This document shows, in pieces, positions 26,068 through 35,807 of a stretch of 64,000 nucleotides of DNA; positions within the stretch are counted from its first letter, which is position 1; the number at the start of each line of letters is the position of its first letter. Source of the DNA: Thalassia testudinum (lineage: Eukaryota > Streptophyta > Magnoliopsida > Alismatales > Hydrocharitaceae); contig JAZHRO010000012.1 in the NCBI GenBank assembly GCA_037157565.1, positions 10,256,501-10,320,500 on the forward strand, read 5' to 3'. The translations under genes were made by a program, and so were the position numbers. Below the pieces are notes generated by a model. That model did no database searches. It saw only the letters and a list, made by a program, of their open reading frames with translations, and was not told where the DNA came from.

Positions 26068-28624
26068 TGTTACCACCCGATTCCCGAATCCCTACAAGAC
26101 CCGAGACCAGCTCAACTCGACTAATCCCAAGACCTAGTCGTCCAACAAGAAAGTAACCAAAAAGCAGGAAAGTAAACCACATTCACTATGCTAAGCAACT
26201 AACTGTAAAAAGGTACAACAGTAAAGAAGTAAAAGTTGCTACAGTACATATCACCACCACAACAGTAGAATAGTAACAAGGTACAAGAACGTAAAAGTAC
26301 AGAAATGTAAAGATACAGAACATAAAGGTACAATAATCTATACTCACTACTACAAAAGAAGTACTACGAAAGAAAGCTATTGCTACTGGGCTCTACTGGG
26401 CCCAGCACCCTCTGCAGCTGTAGACTCGGGCTGCTCAACACCTGGACCTGAAAAGGGTTATGAGTACACAAAGTCAGCGAACGCTGAATAGAGTGGCAAC
26501 CAACTAACTAAAGTAGTAAAGTGAACAGGTAAACTAGCTATTCCAATTTCTTTAATTTACAATTTATTCCTTTTTACCCATTGGTTTATATATTTCCAAA
26601 TCTCTCCCTTGATCTCGAATGTTCCTCGTGGGAATGATCTTGATTATAGTCTTTTCTGAAGAGTAGAAGGCACATGTGGTGCTCTTCTGGCCGGGAGAGT
26701 CCCCTGTGATAATCCTACACCCAGTCAACCACCCCGGGGTCACTGTCTAGATGTAGCGGTGACTACGGCACGTGCGATAAGCGCACGAGTAGCTACCCCG
26801 CATTGGCACGCGGTCAGTCATTTCCGCTAGCAGATACGCCCAAAGTACAGCACGGAACAGTATAGGGCCTAGCCCTCTCAGTAACAGGGGTCTAGCCCCT
26901 CAGAACCAAATAGGGTCTCGCCCCTCCACAGTCCGCGTACTCTCGTCTTACTAGCCTGGTTTGCCCAGAGGGCTAAGAAAAGTCGATTTAGGTTGACTAA
27001 CTTAATCCCGGGCCCCGTGGGGTCGCTAGCTCCCTCTCTACACTAATAGCTCTCCTCGGTATTGTGTATGCGAGGGCTAATAGAAGTTGGTGTAAAGTGG
27101 CCAAACCCACCCCGGGTCTCAACTCGAAGGGCGGCAAGCTCCCCTCTACACCAATAGGGAACATGCGCTCCCCTTGGTACCACTTACTCAAGGGCTAGCA
27201 CACTCCCCGTCACATTTCCAGATCCATTTATTTATTTCCAGGAGCTCTACTCCTAATTTCCCCATAGGGTTCTGGCTCATATTCTTCATGCCATTCCATA
27301 CCAGGTTTCATCATTTACATTTCCATTCTCAGGTTCTACACATGTAGCTCATATTTCTATCATTCCCATTTCCATTCTCAGGTTATACACATGTAGCTCG
27401 TATTTCTATCATTCATATTTCCATTCTCAGGTTATACACATGCAGCTCGTATTTCTATCATTCATATTTCCATTCTCAGGTTATGTAGCTCGTATTATGT
27501 CATTCACGTTTCCATTCTCAGGTTATACACATGCAGTTTGTATTATATCATTTAACGGATATAACAGGTAAGATCACATGTAAATGTTAACTAGCACAAA
27601 TACTTCATAATTCATAGGCAGCTTTTGTTCATTAACAGACAGTTGTTAATATTTCTATCTACTCATTCAAGACTGCAATTCAATCACGCATACAGACATT
27701 TCAAGTACTTCTCATCCTAGGATTCATGCCACATCCTAGGTTCTAATCATTCATTCCACACATGCATTTAGGTTTATAATTAAATTAGGGGAAGCCACTC
27801 TACCAGTCAACCCAGGAGTATTGGGGGCTCGAATGGTAGGCTCACGTGCCTCAGCAAGCCTTGAACCCGCAACAGAACAAAGTCCTATAACAAGGAACAA
27901 TCACAATGGAACATTTAGAACAATATTGAAAACCTTCTAAGAAGTAGAGGGACTCGCAAGGAAAACACCGGTATCTTGTTTGCGTAAAACAGACCTCAAA
28001 TGGACCCTAAACGGGTTAAAAATAGGGTTACTGACTCAAATCAAACGTCTAGCACCATGTCCAGATGTCTTAAAAGTGTCCAGGAATGCACCTCAAGCTC
28101 TGCGTCAACCTCAGACATCCAGGAACTCTTCTGGACTGTGTGGACCCAGCTCCAGATGTCCGACCATCTCTCCGGACGTTTGGAAGTGCTTCCAGTCATC
28201 TGGTAAGCTTCCTAGACATCTAAAATGCGTGGGAGGGCGTGTCTCGCGCTTTCCGAAGCAAATCCTGCATGTGACAGCAAAAATCTCCTCAAAATGGCCA
28301 CACGAAGTGTAGCTGCGGAGTGGCCTGCATGGCCCTATCCAAAAATGGCCCTATCCGCAAAGGGAATGTGCCTTCGCGAAGATCTCTCTTCAGATGTCTG
28401 GAATCGCCTCCAGACATCCTCTCCGTCGTTTGAACGTCAGAACCTACTCTCGCTCGCTCTCGTTGCGCGCGGCTGCGGCTCGCCTCCTCGCCTGCAGCTC
28501 CGGCTGCAGCAGTGTCGGGGATGACTCCCCCGATGCACTCCTCCTGCACACGCCGCTCCGGCCGTGCACACTCCGGTGAGCGCCCATATGAGCCCTTTTA
28601 AATACCGATTCAGCACTCGTAAAC
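26068..28624 (-). mobile_element. Tekay/Del-like solo LTR, copy 3
   Basis: The + strand termini are TGTTACCACC (26068) and ...CTCGTAACA (28624). The internal order matches copies 1 and 2: 'gattcccgaatccctac', 'gttcctcgtggga', 'cagcacggaac', 'agccctctcagta-caggggtc', and degenerate CAGACGTCTG-type motifs (28040-28440). It lies in the last bases of LTR E. Flanks GTAAT and AATCT are not an exact duplication. It is the most diverged of the three solo copies and holds a 49-bp minisatellite at 27323-27555. Confidence 0.8.
27323..27555 (+). repeat. Minisatellite, about 49-bp unit, five copies
   Basis: CCATTCTCAGG recurs at 27323, 27372, 27421, 27470 and 27512 (spacing 49, 49, 49, 42). Each is followed by 'ttatacacatg-agct' and 'tttctatcatt' segments. 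The fourth unit is shortened. It is absent from the other Tekay-like LTRs at this size. Confidence 0.88.
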
Positions 28625-28638
28625 AAATCTATTACATC

Positions 28639-29589
28639 AGCCTCGCACTTTCCTCAACCTCTTGAGGACTAATCTGGATCTTAACAAATACGTGAGTGTT
28701 TAAACCCTGAAATAGGTCCAAGAGGCCTATGGTCGGTACTTATACTAATCTCCTTGTCTGTATAATTTCAGGACTTAATTTTCTTTTGATTAGGTCTAGA
28801 ATTTAAGTAAATTCCACAATCAATTGCTATGAGTATCATTTTTGTTTGATTTCTGCTCCTTTTTGACATATGAATTTCCTCCTCTTTTCCCCCTCAAGAA
28901 AGATTTTCAATCAATTCACAAAATTTCCTCCCCTTTCTCCATTTTTTTCTTTTTTCATTTTTTCATCATTTTTTTTAAATTTTTTATTATTTTTTAATAT
29001 GTTTCTTTTTATGAGAACCCCTTAGAGAATTGAACTTCCATATGTTTTCACTTTAACACGCTCCCATACCTAAATTTTGCAATGTCCTCATTGTAAACCA
29101 GGAGGATACAAATTCAGTTTGGTTCAATGATTAGAACATGATCAAAGGGTGGGTGAACAGGTCGGGATGTTTGTTGCAAACGATTTTAGGCTTTAATACG
29201 AGTACCAAAGGTGGAGTCGGCTGTTCTAAAGTTGAACTCAAAAATGCAGTAGGAGTGTAGCTCACAAGATGTTTAAAAGGATCTCGGGTTTTTGAAATAA
29301 TAGGTTGCCTCCCATTAAGTGCTAAATTCAATGCGTTCAGCCGAGCAGAAAGTGGTCAAGGAGAAGTGGTGGTCAAATCAAAAGAATTTTATAGAATAAG
29401 CACCTTGATAAGTAGCCTTGTTAGTCCAACCAGGTGCTTGTTCAGATCAACAGGTTGATGATGCAGACCAAACCCAATCAGTTTGGTGGGTTGATGGATG
29501 TGAATAAGAAGATGTGGAGCCCACAAGATAGTTTATGGCTCAAAGAGATATGGAAATGAGAATCTGAGGTTTGGCTGAATCGGTTTAGC
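28639..29589 (-). other. Element C region between ORF2 and LTR E, non-coding
   Basis: No supported gene. The minus strand shows the motif GGGAGGCAACC near 29300-29320, which commonly follows the coding region in Athila/Tat elements, and a hairpin motif TTACAATGAGGACATTGCAA (29077-29096) shared with element A. A T/A-rich stretch is at 28930-29000. Confidence 0.6.
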
Positions 29590-30750
29590 TTAGTCAGAGT
29601 AGGGATCCTCAAAAAATTGATCTATAAAGGATGTAGGAACCCTACAGGTGAGATCAGAGAAGGATAAGAAGTGATTAATAGTCTGATCAATGTCCAATAC
29701 CCAATCAAAAGATGGAAGTGTATCATATGCAATTGGATCAAAGAGAGGTGAATCAGAATAGAAGTTGATTCCGGTAGCGGGTCGGGGTTGGGATCGGATT
29801 TTGGAAGGCTTTGTATGTGTATCAGAAGGTGTGACTTCTTTGAGGTCCAAATCATTGGCCTCAACATCAGAATCAAAGCATGGATCATGGATGCTAAGGT
29901 TGTAAACTGGCTCATAATCGTCAGGAAACAAAGGTTCTCCGAAATCAGAGTATGATTCAAAATCATTGGAGAATTTGCGAAGATTAGTTTCTAAACCTAA
30001 TTCTAGATCGGAACTTCCACCATAGAATGAATCATGTTGTGTTGAATCAGCAACCTGACTTAGATCTAACCTAATCTCAAATTCTTAGCTCAAAGAGGTG
30101 TCCTTATTAGGCATAAGTTCAGTTTCTTGGCTCCTAGGGTAGACCCAATCAAAATCCAACTCTTCCAACTCCTCTGTGTCTGTATCATAAATTGGTATGA
30201 CTTTCGAAAAATCAATTTGAATCTCTGAGGAGTTTGGAGAGGTGTAATCATCAAACACATGCCCATAATCATAGTCTAGATCTAAAATCTGATTCTCATT
30301 AAATTGGGCCTCTTGATCAACCCGAATAGGCTTGAATCTTGATTCTAGGTAAAGGGTAGGAATTGGGTCACTAGAATCTGGACTTGATTCTATTGGGATG
30401 TTAGAATCACTCTCGAGGATTACCTTAATTGGATAAGGTTCGGGAATTACATCCTCGAGAAGTTCTGATTCAAGCTTACTATAGGTGTTTGGGAAATCAA
30501 AGCATGATGGACCAGCTTCATGGCTTTCTAAGGCTGGTTTAGAATCGAGAACACCTGCAATTGTATCCTTCCAACCCATATCAAGATCAGGTATGTTAAT
30601 CTGCATAAAATTTGAATCTGATTCCATTTGGGTTGGGGGTCCATAACAACCTCTATTTTCAAACCCAGGTTCTGGAAAATCATGTTGATTCTCAATGCTG
30701 TTCCAAGGTGTCATCAATTTCTGAATGTTGATATGGGTATTTTTACTCAA
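29590..30750 (-). pseudogene. Unrecognised acidic ORF2 of element C
   Basis: This is an open frame of about 385 codons on the minus strand, broken once by TAA at 30085-30087 and ending at 29590-29592. The frame is the same on both sides of that stop. I do not recognise the protein. It is rich in Asp, Glu, Ser and Pro, with stretches such as ILDLDYDYGHVFDDYTSP and TEELEELDFDWVYP, and has few Lys or Arg. I see no zinc knuckle, protease D-(S/T)-G, RT or integrase motif and no signal peptide or membrane segment. The upstream limit is a TTG at 30748-30750; the first ATG is about 12 codons further in. It begins where ORF1 ends, in a different frame. It occupies the place where gag-pol lies in B. 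It could be a captured or rapidly diverged element protein. Confidence 0.5.
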
Positions 30751-31147
30751 TGGCTTGTTGTAATGTATTTAGCATATATCCACATTTCTCAATGAGACCT
30801 TGGTGTATTTTCCAAAGTTGTGGATTTGACAGACATTGTATATACTCAGTACTGTGTAGTTTCTACAATTCACTGTATTTTGCTAAAAGCTCTTCCCGGG
30901 TTGAACCATGTATCATTTGTGTAAATATCATTTCAGCATAGTTCATAATGAGGGTTGTTGTTTCTGGTATATTAAGCTGAATGTGCCTATATGGATATGA
31001 GGTTTTGTAATATTCATCATGATGTCTAAGAGCATCCTCAATCATCTTTTCTTTCATGCTCATTTGAGATTCAGGTTTCCTAAATATTCTTTCTAAATTG
31101 TCAAGTTTCATTTTCAAATCAGGTGGTAGATCAAAATGTAGAATCAA
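30743..31147 (-). pseudogene. Unrecognised helical ORF1 of element C
   Basis: The open frame on the minus strand runs from a TTG at 31147 (no ATG start; in-frame TGA further upstream) to TAA at 30743-30745, with one internal TAG at 30863-30865. It encodes about 133 residues. The sequence looks alpha-helical and charged (PPDLKMKLDNLERIFRKPES, then SMKEKMIEDALRHHDEYYKT), with no motif I can name. The end overlaps the start of ORF2 in another frame, so a single frameshift may have split one longer protein. It lies about 1.2 kb after the primer site, where gag starts in B. It may be the N-terminal part of a diverged Gag, but nothing visible proves this. Confidence 0.45.
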
Positions 31148-32307
31148 ATTCAGGTTCAGATTGAATTGATAAGATCAGATTAGAAATCCCACAAAAGATC
31201 AATTCTAATGAGGCCTCTAGGTCAAAAACTTAAAGAGCTTTCCTGTGTATGTGCTCTAAAAAAAAGATGAGGGACTGAATATTAATTAGACCCAATCAAG
31301 GCACCCAAAGATTTTTGGATGACTAAGGCTGTTTCGAGGTGGATAATACCTCCGAATCAGAAATCCACACGCCCGAGAAGTGCTTGGGCAGCCAAGATGG
31401 GAGAGCCCTACAAATACCCCTACACGGTAGAGTGTCCCCACGGTTTACAGGGTTTCCCCCACCCGACCTTCTTTGTCGCTGCAGTTCCTAATAGACCGGA
31501 ATGTGAGAATTGAGACCTTAAGTCTACCAATTTTAGTCCTAGTTTGTGCTTTGGATTTCACTTAATTAGAATTTGATTCAATTTGTGACCTAATTTAGAG
31601 GTTGATTGGCCCACAAAGTAGTCCAATTTCACCTGACCTGCCCTAAAGGATTGAGGATGAAATTTGAGTTAAGACCCAAAAATCACCATGAATTGATTCT
31701 TAGGTTATTAGGTCCAAAGATTTTAAGATTCAAGTGAATTTAGAACTTGATTTTTAGGATTTTCCTTGAATATCTCTTTTCAAACAAGGGCTTGGGTAGC
31801 ACACAAATGCAGGAAGGTCAATTTCCTTTAATTCAGGTAAGTGTGTCTTCCTCAAACCCTAAAGTAGAAACCTAATTGGTTCTATTTCAAGTCTAATTTG
31901 ATCTCAAATGTAACACCTTGGACTCAAATAAGAAGGTGAGTAGTCCAAGATGTTTAAAATTTTAAGCATAAATCTCTAAGGAAATCAGGATAGGGAATCT
32001 CTAATCAAATTGTCTCAATCTTCAATCAGATATCAAGTTGAATTTGCAAATTAGGAAACTTGCCTTTGAATGAGAATTACTAAGAAAAATAGGGCAGATG
32101 AATCCTAATTCATTTGTTTCTTTTTTCTCTTTCCCAAGATTAGGAGGTTGATTAGGAAAGAAGAGAAATTTTACCTGCCCTAAGAGCGGTTGATTGCGCG
32201 GAAGATCTCTTCTTGATGTACCTCACAAAATCACAAGCAAAGCAAATAGGGCAAGTTAGTGCTCAGATAATCAAGAAAGATAAGACTAATGGTGAATTGT
32301 GCGTTGC
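31148..32307 (-). other. Element C leader with a block conserved in element B
   Basis: This is the non-coding leader between primer site and ORF1. About 210 bp (31290-31500) matches 54460-54670 of element B: 'ggtcgggtgggggaaaccctg', '(t)gtaggggt(a/c)tt', 'tctggctgcc'-like and 'gggtgccttgattgggtc' blocks in the same order. The rest of the leader shows weaker similarity to B's. Confidence 0.7.
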
Positions 32308-32325
32308 TCCTTGGCAACAGCACTA
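32308..32325 (-). other. Primer binding site of element C (degraded tRNA-Asp type)
   Basis: The minus strand reads TAGTGCTGTTGCCAAGGA just after the 5' LTR end. It differs from B's site (53762-53779) mainly by C-to-T and G-to-A changes, as expected from decay of methylated cytosines. Confidence 0.65.
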
Positions 32326-32328
32326 AAA

Positions 32329-34995
32329 TGTTGTGTGGTAAATTAGGAGATATAATATGCATTCTTTGTAGTACACTCCTAAATCACACAATAAAACATT
32401 TAAATTTATAAACTTAGATTCTAATTGGAGTCCGAGGTCGTTCGCAGGGAGTAAATTTGGAATTCATGCATTAATCTTCATTCAAAATCAATAAGCACAA
32501 TAAACTGAGCACAATAAAAGATATGCAATGAATATATCTCAAAAGATCAGGGATAAAAAGAAATAGAAAGACAAAACAATGGTGATTTAAATCACCAATT
32601 ATTCTTCTTAATTAAGCATATATCCCAAGCATTTATATCATTCAAATAAATCAACAGTAACTTGAATCAATAATCCATTCTAACTTAGGTACTTAAATGA
32701 TTCAGCAGTATCAGCAGAATCAAATCAGATGTCGCCTATGTGTATCAGACGACTTAACCTTCACATAGTAGAGCCTCACAGAAGGCACAAAGGTGCCAAA
32801 CCTTCTCAAGGCCTTTCAAGCACAAGGCAAACTCTCCTCAGAGCACATATGAAGGCCTTCTCTTCACAGCATAGAGGCAACTCAGAGGCTAAGTGTGAGA
32901 GCCTCTCTCTCCCTGTAGCTTGCATCCAAGACACACAGAGCAAAACCCTCCCCCCTCATCTCATAAACTCTCTTTTCTTCTCTTTCTCAGATAACTTGGT
33001 CTAGGTTTGGGTAAGGCAGGTAATCGGGTCATGAATAGTGGCCAGACCCGCATGCCGTGTGCACGGGCGAGGCGTGGGAGCGCGAGGAGGCACGTGCTTG
33101 GGGGACTCGACCCCCCATGTGCTAGGAAAGAGGGTCAGTTCACAAATTCCATTTATGCCCCTATGGCTGCTTGTAGCTTTGAGATGTGGCACTAAAGTGC
33201 CTCCTTCTTCGCATGCAGCAGCTGAGGATTTTAGCCAATTGAAGCGTCTGCTCTGCTTTCTTTGTTGATTGAAGATGCAGGTCGCTTAGCAAGACGATTT
33301 CGTAGCACCTGGACGTGGAGGCACCGAGTATGATGGTCGGGCGACGATGGTCAAAGGTGGAGGAACCGAGCTCTCCGGCGATACTTGAGACATCAAAGTA
33401 CGGGCTTTAACCCCAAATTAGAAGGTTTTGGAGCATCGCCGTGAGGCGAGGAGAGTGATGATGGTGATGGCGGAGTGTTTTGTAGTGTTCAGTGGCCGAA
33501 CGAAGTCGGAGATGATGGACGGAGGATGGGTTGTCTGACAGAGCGATTGGGGGGTGGTAAGGTGAAATTAGTTGAGGGTTTTGAAGGTGGAGGTGAGGTG
33601 GAGGTTGTGGAGGTGGTAGCGGGTTGTTTGGAGGTCTGTGGCGTGCGGATGACCTCACCGGAGTTCAGCTGGACGTGGGGAAGAAAGTGCAGTCGAGGGC
33701 GAGTTGGCGATCAAAATAGGAGAGGAATAAGATAGGAAGATTTAGGAGAGGGAGAGGAATAGATTGGAATTAATTAAAGGACGAAGAATATGCGGAGAGG
33801 TGCCGACTGTGATTGGCCGACGCCGGGGAAGGAGAAGTCTTTGGTGGTAGAGTGGCGATGATGAAGAGGTTGTAGTCGACAGGGCTTTGGACGGCCACCG
33901 TCAGAAGAAGGTGAGGAAGAAGGCGGTGCTTCCAATTTGATGGTTGGAGGCACGGACAAGGGGAATGAGGAGGTCGCCAGAGTTGCGGTCGGAGTTGGCC
34001 AGAGGAAGAAAGGAAGAAGGTTTTAGGGCTAAATCAGACTAGTTTTGGATGGTGGAAGATGCTAGAGCTTATATAGAGCTCCTGGGCAAGCTTTATATTG
34101 GCTTCATTAGGAGTCAAGAAGAACCCAAGAAATCCATGCGTTCGCATAGCCTTTCTGGGGCAAATCAGAGCCCAAGATCTGTCCCAATCTCTTTCTTGTA
34201 GTGTAAACATCAATCCTACCAAATTTAGTGAGATTTGATGAAGATTTGAATAGGTTTAGACTCAGTCAAAAGCTGCCTGGAGGTTGTTTGACCTCCAGTG
34301 GCAGCAGGGACTTGCTTGCAAAGAAGATAAGGAAGTTAGGGACTCAATTGCAAGGTTTTCGAAAGTTAGGGGCTTATATGTGAAGAATAAGTTTTATGGG
34401 ATCAGATTGCAAACTAGGTCAAGATGAGCTTTGATTGGACTCAAATTTTGGTACAAACCTAATTTAGACCCAAGGAATCTGATGGTGAAGTTGGATTTTA
34501 GTTTTGACCAAGTTTAATTAGGCAATTTGCACAAACATCTTAATTAGGGCAGAAATCTGTCTGTGATTCTGTTTAAGGTCAAAATAGGTTCAAATGGTTA
34601 AATCAAGGATACTAAACTTCAAGAAATATTTTTTTATGAATTTTAGGAGTTTAGATGAATTTTATCCTAATTGGAACTCCTGTAATTTAAGTAGGTCTGA
34701 AATTAGGGTTTTAGGTGCTGTATTGGTTCTCGAAACGCATGAAACCATATTTCTGTCTGTATGGATCCACTTATTAGTCTTTAATGCTCATTTGACCTTA
34801 GATTAACCCCTGGCAAATCCCGTGGTTACTTTAATTTTATAATATGATGTTAAAACTGTAGAATTAACCCTAATTTAGCGTTCTCTCAGAATGGATCTCA
34901 GTGGAATTATGACTCTCAAGCGACTATGTAGGAGCATTTGTCACTTGATTTTGACTAATTAAAGCTAGTTATGGATCATGATGATATTATCATCA
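32329..34995 (-). repeat. Element C 5' LTR
   Basis: The minus strand runs from TGATGATAATATCATCA (34995) to ...CACAACA (32329) and is followed by the primer site. It aligns along its length with 19630-22335. The TATA-like box (TATATAAG on the minus strand) is at 34068-34075. The palindrome GGCACTAAAGTGCC is at 33188-33201. Confidence 0.88.
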
Positions 34996-35226
34996 TTCAT
35001 CACGATGCCAATTGAAAACTTTTGTTTCAGAGATCATGTATGGGATTTAAACAATCATGAATACATAAAAATAACATTAGTTTGTATTGATTCATCATGG
35101 ATGGGATTGAATCAAACCAAAAAATGGATTGAAGAACAATTTCAAAAAGCTGAATGAAAATTGTTCTTCCCAAAACCCGAATTATTAGGGCAACGATGCA
35201 ACGAAAAGATTTGCTTTGATACCACT
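34996..35226 (-). mobile_element. Copia element D1, start of internal region with primer site
   Basis: The minus strand has the primer site TGGTATCAAAGC (35213-35224), complementary to a methionine initiator tRNA as in many copia elements. The following leader aligns with D2 after 39349 ('tgattcaatcccatc-tgatgaatc' against 39464-39488). It is interrupted by element C at 34995 and continues at 19629. Confidence 0.8.
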
Positions 35227-35807
35227 TGATGGATTTAATAAACTGTATGAAAAATCTAATCAAAATCGATTTTTCTATAATCCCAAGAACAATGTAATCA
35301 TTATATCATCAACCCAAAATGAAACAGGAGGGTAAAGATGGAAGTATACTTGAATACATCGCTGTGATGATTTAATGGAGAATCACGTGCGAATTCTCTG
35401 GAGTCATGAATCCTTCTCCAGAGAGGGGGTGATAGTATTTCCAAAGATAACAAAGAGATAGTACGGAAGAAATTGAGGGGATAAAAACCATACCGCTAGG
35501 GTTCTATCCTGGAGTCTATATATAACTTTCTCTATAATGGGATGAGAGAATCTTAATCGCTCACTTCTCTTGTATCATTTCGGAGACCACAATCATTTAA
35601 AATGAAATGACAATTTCATCCATTATAGAATTATATTTTCTTATGGTATCTATGTATAAAAATTCTTATATCCTTATGAGATGCGAGTGGTTAATTAACT
35701 TAATTACATTACATTAATTTTCACATATATGATGTTGAATACAATCGTATATTATAATGCATAATTCTTTATAATAATATAATATAATATACATTATGAT
35801 TCCAACA
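35227..35807 (-). repeat. Copia element D1 5' LTR
   Basis: The 581-bp LTR on the minus strand starts TGTTGGAATCATAAT (35807) and ends AAATCCATCA (35227). It matches the D2 LTR at 38773-39346: the same start, 'cgcatctcat-aggatat', a T-rich end 'cattttggttgatgatat', and the same end. The TATA box (minus TATATATAGAC) is at 35513-35524. It is in opposite orientation to D2. Confidence 0.85.

Larger units (their letters stand above)
23265..28638 (+). mobile_element. Solo Athila-like LTR E, interrupted by a Tekay-like solo LTR
   Basis: It starts TGATGGGAACACCATCA at 23265 and aligns with the LTR of element B along most of its length: 'accaaaatttggacctaa' (23800), 'tctatttaagaag' TATA-like box (24196), '(c)ggcactgcccacacggacct' (25215), a purine-rich tract (25340-25830), and 'gttcgacctcgg' (25993). 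Its last bases are displaced to 28625-28638 by the insertion at 26068. Without that insertion it is about 2.8 kb, the same as B's LTR. No internal region follows. Flanks AACCT and GCCTC do not match exactly, so the target duplication is not secure. Confidence 0.78.
19630..34995 (-). mobile_element. Element C: non-autonomous Athila-like LTR retrotransposon with unknown ORFs
   Basis: The pieces on the minus strand are: 5' LTR (34995-32329), primer site (32325-32308), leader, ORF1 and ORF2 (31147-29590), 3' non-coding region, polypurine tract (22346-22336), and 3' LTR (22335-19630). Both LTRs end TG...CA and are similar in length (2667 and 2706 bp). The flanking 5-mers AACAT (19625-19629) and TTCAT (34996-35000) match at only 3 of 5 bases, so the target duplication has decayed or was imperfect. 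No gag, protease, RT or integrase motif is visible. The leader block and the 3' non-coding block are clearly related to those of element B, suggesting B-type proteins could act in trans. Solo LTR E interrupts the 3' part. Confidence 0.8.

Noticed and set aside
27323..27555. CRISPR-like regular array
   Set aside because: Whole 49-bp units repeat, without distinct spacers, in a plant LTR; it is a minisatellite.
31319..31513. Small ORF in the conserved leader block
   Set aside because: It is on the strand opposite to element C, and the B counterpart does not keep this reading frame.
19625..35000. Exact target duplication for element C
   Set aside because: AACAT and TTCAT match at only three of five bases; reported as decayed, not claimed.
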